Assembly: GCA_013813615.1 (NCBI GenBank)
Contig: JACCRJ010000276.1
Location: forward strand, 1 to 6,073
Source: Lautropia sp.
Lineage (GTDB): Bacteria > Pseudomonadota > Gammaproteobacteria > Burkholderiales > Burkholderiaceae_E
Length of the DNA: 6,073 nt
Direction: 5' to 3'
Shown here: positions 5,974 to 6,073 of the stretch, one piece after another
Layout: each line of letters starts with the position of its first letter
Numbering within the stretch: position 1 is the first letter of the stretch
The notes under the pieces: model-generated
Database searches by the model: none
What the model was told of the DNA's origin: nothing
The model's input: only the letters and a program-made list of their open reading frames with translations
Position numbers and translations under genes: made by a program

Positions 5974-6015
5974 CCTGGCCACTGGAGGTAAGGTCAGGAC
6001 GCTTCTCGGGCGTCC
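5974..6015. repeat. Two overlapping inverted repeats
   Basis: CCTGGCC (5974-5980) pairs with GGTCAGG (5992-5998) with one G-T wobble on the plus-strand RNA and an 11-base loop. Next to it GGACGC (5997-6002) pairs exactly with GCGTCC (6010-6015) around TTCTCGG. The two share bases 5997-5998, so they could be alternative or stacked stems. No function assigned. Confidence 0.3.
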
Positions 6016-6073
6016 GAACCGCGCGTCAGGCGGCAACATCGGATGAAGGCAGGAGACTTACGCTATCTCACAT

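Larger units (their letters stand above)
5537..6073. other. 537-bp end region without a recognised gene
   Basis: No known protein or RNA is recognised. The plus frame from ATG 5586 (MTRPDKAAFKMDGI...) has no stop up to the window edge, 162 codons, but lacks a ribosome binding site and a recognisable domain and is probably chance openness in GC-rich DNA. On the minus strand the frame through 5749-5540 (with PSILKAALSGRVIKAGWYFL) is also open but runs into the antisense of the GH1 gene. At the right edge all three minus-strand frames hit stops between 6058 and 6070, so a minus-strand gene entering from the right would end there. Several inverted repeats fill 5824-6015. Confidence 0.5.

Noticed and set aside
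5886..6015. Group II intron, retron, attC or signal-recognition RNA at the right end
   Set aside because: Considered because of the clustered stems, but no domain V, reverse transcriptase, attC core sites or conserved SRP loop could be found.
1..6073. CRISPR array, tRNA or rRNA genes
   Set aside because: No regularly spaced direct repeats, no tRNA cloverleaf with a T-loop sequence, and no rRNA sequence were seen.

Overview
The window is GC-rich DNA from a proteobacterium. A recD-type gene end, GH1 beta-glucosidases and an SbmA/YddA-type membrane protein fit a gammaproteobacterium, perhaps a Lysobacter/Xanthomonas relative. That placement is inference from gene content and base composition; no rRNA or marker gene is present.

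Left end (1-448): the last 62 codons of recD enter from the left. Three bases after its stop, a GTG with its own Shine-Dalgarno opens a reading frame that looks like the N-terminus of a class I SAM-dependent methyltransferase. The likeness ends near base 300, before any SAM-binding motif, so it is called a broken gene. About 150 bp of lower-GC DNA with no recognised gene follows.

Middle, minus strand (449-3842): four genes read leftward. In transcription order they are a 405-aa SbmA/BacA-like transmembrane protein without an ATPase domain, a 467-aa GH1 glycosidase 29 bp downstream, a 42-aa single-span membrane peptide with a near-consensus ribosome binding site, and a 113-aa conserved protein with a helical start and an SH3/KOW-like second half. 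The first two, probably three, form an operon.

Centre and right (3843-5536): a 254-bp divergent control region holds a perfect 7+7 inverted repeat and a hairpin close to the start of a second GH1 glycosidase (479 aa) on the plus strand. Both GH1 proteins keep the catalytic glutamates and the sugar-binding residues, have no signal peptide and should work in the cytoplasm. Taken together the locus looks like a small import-and-hydrolyse module for a beta-glucoside or a glycosylated molecule. The substrate cannot be read from the sequence.

Right end (5537-6073): no recognised gene. It holds a long open frame running off the window, several inverted repeats, and minus-strand stops in all three frames at the edge.
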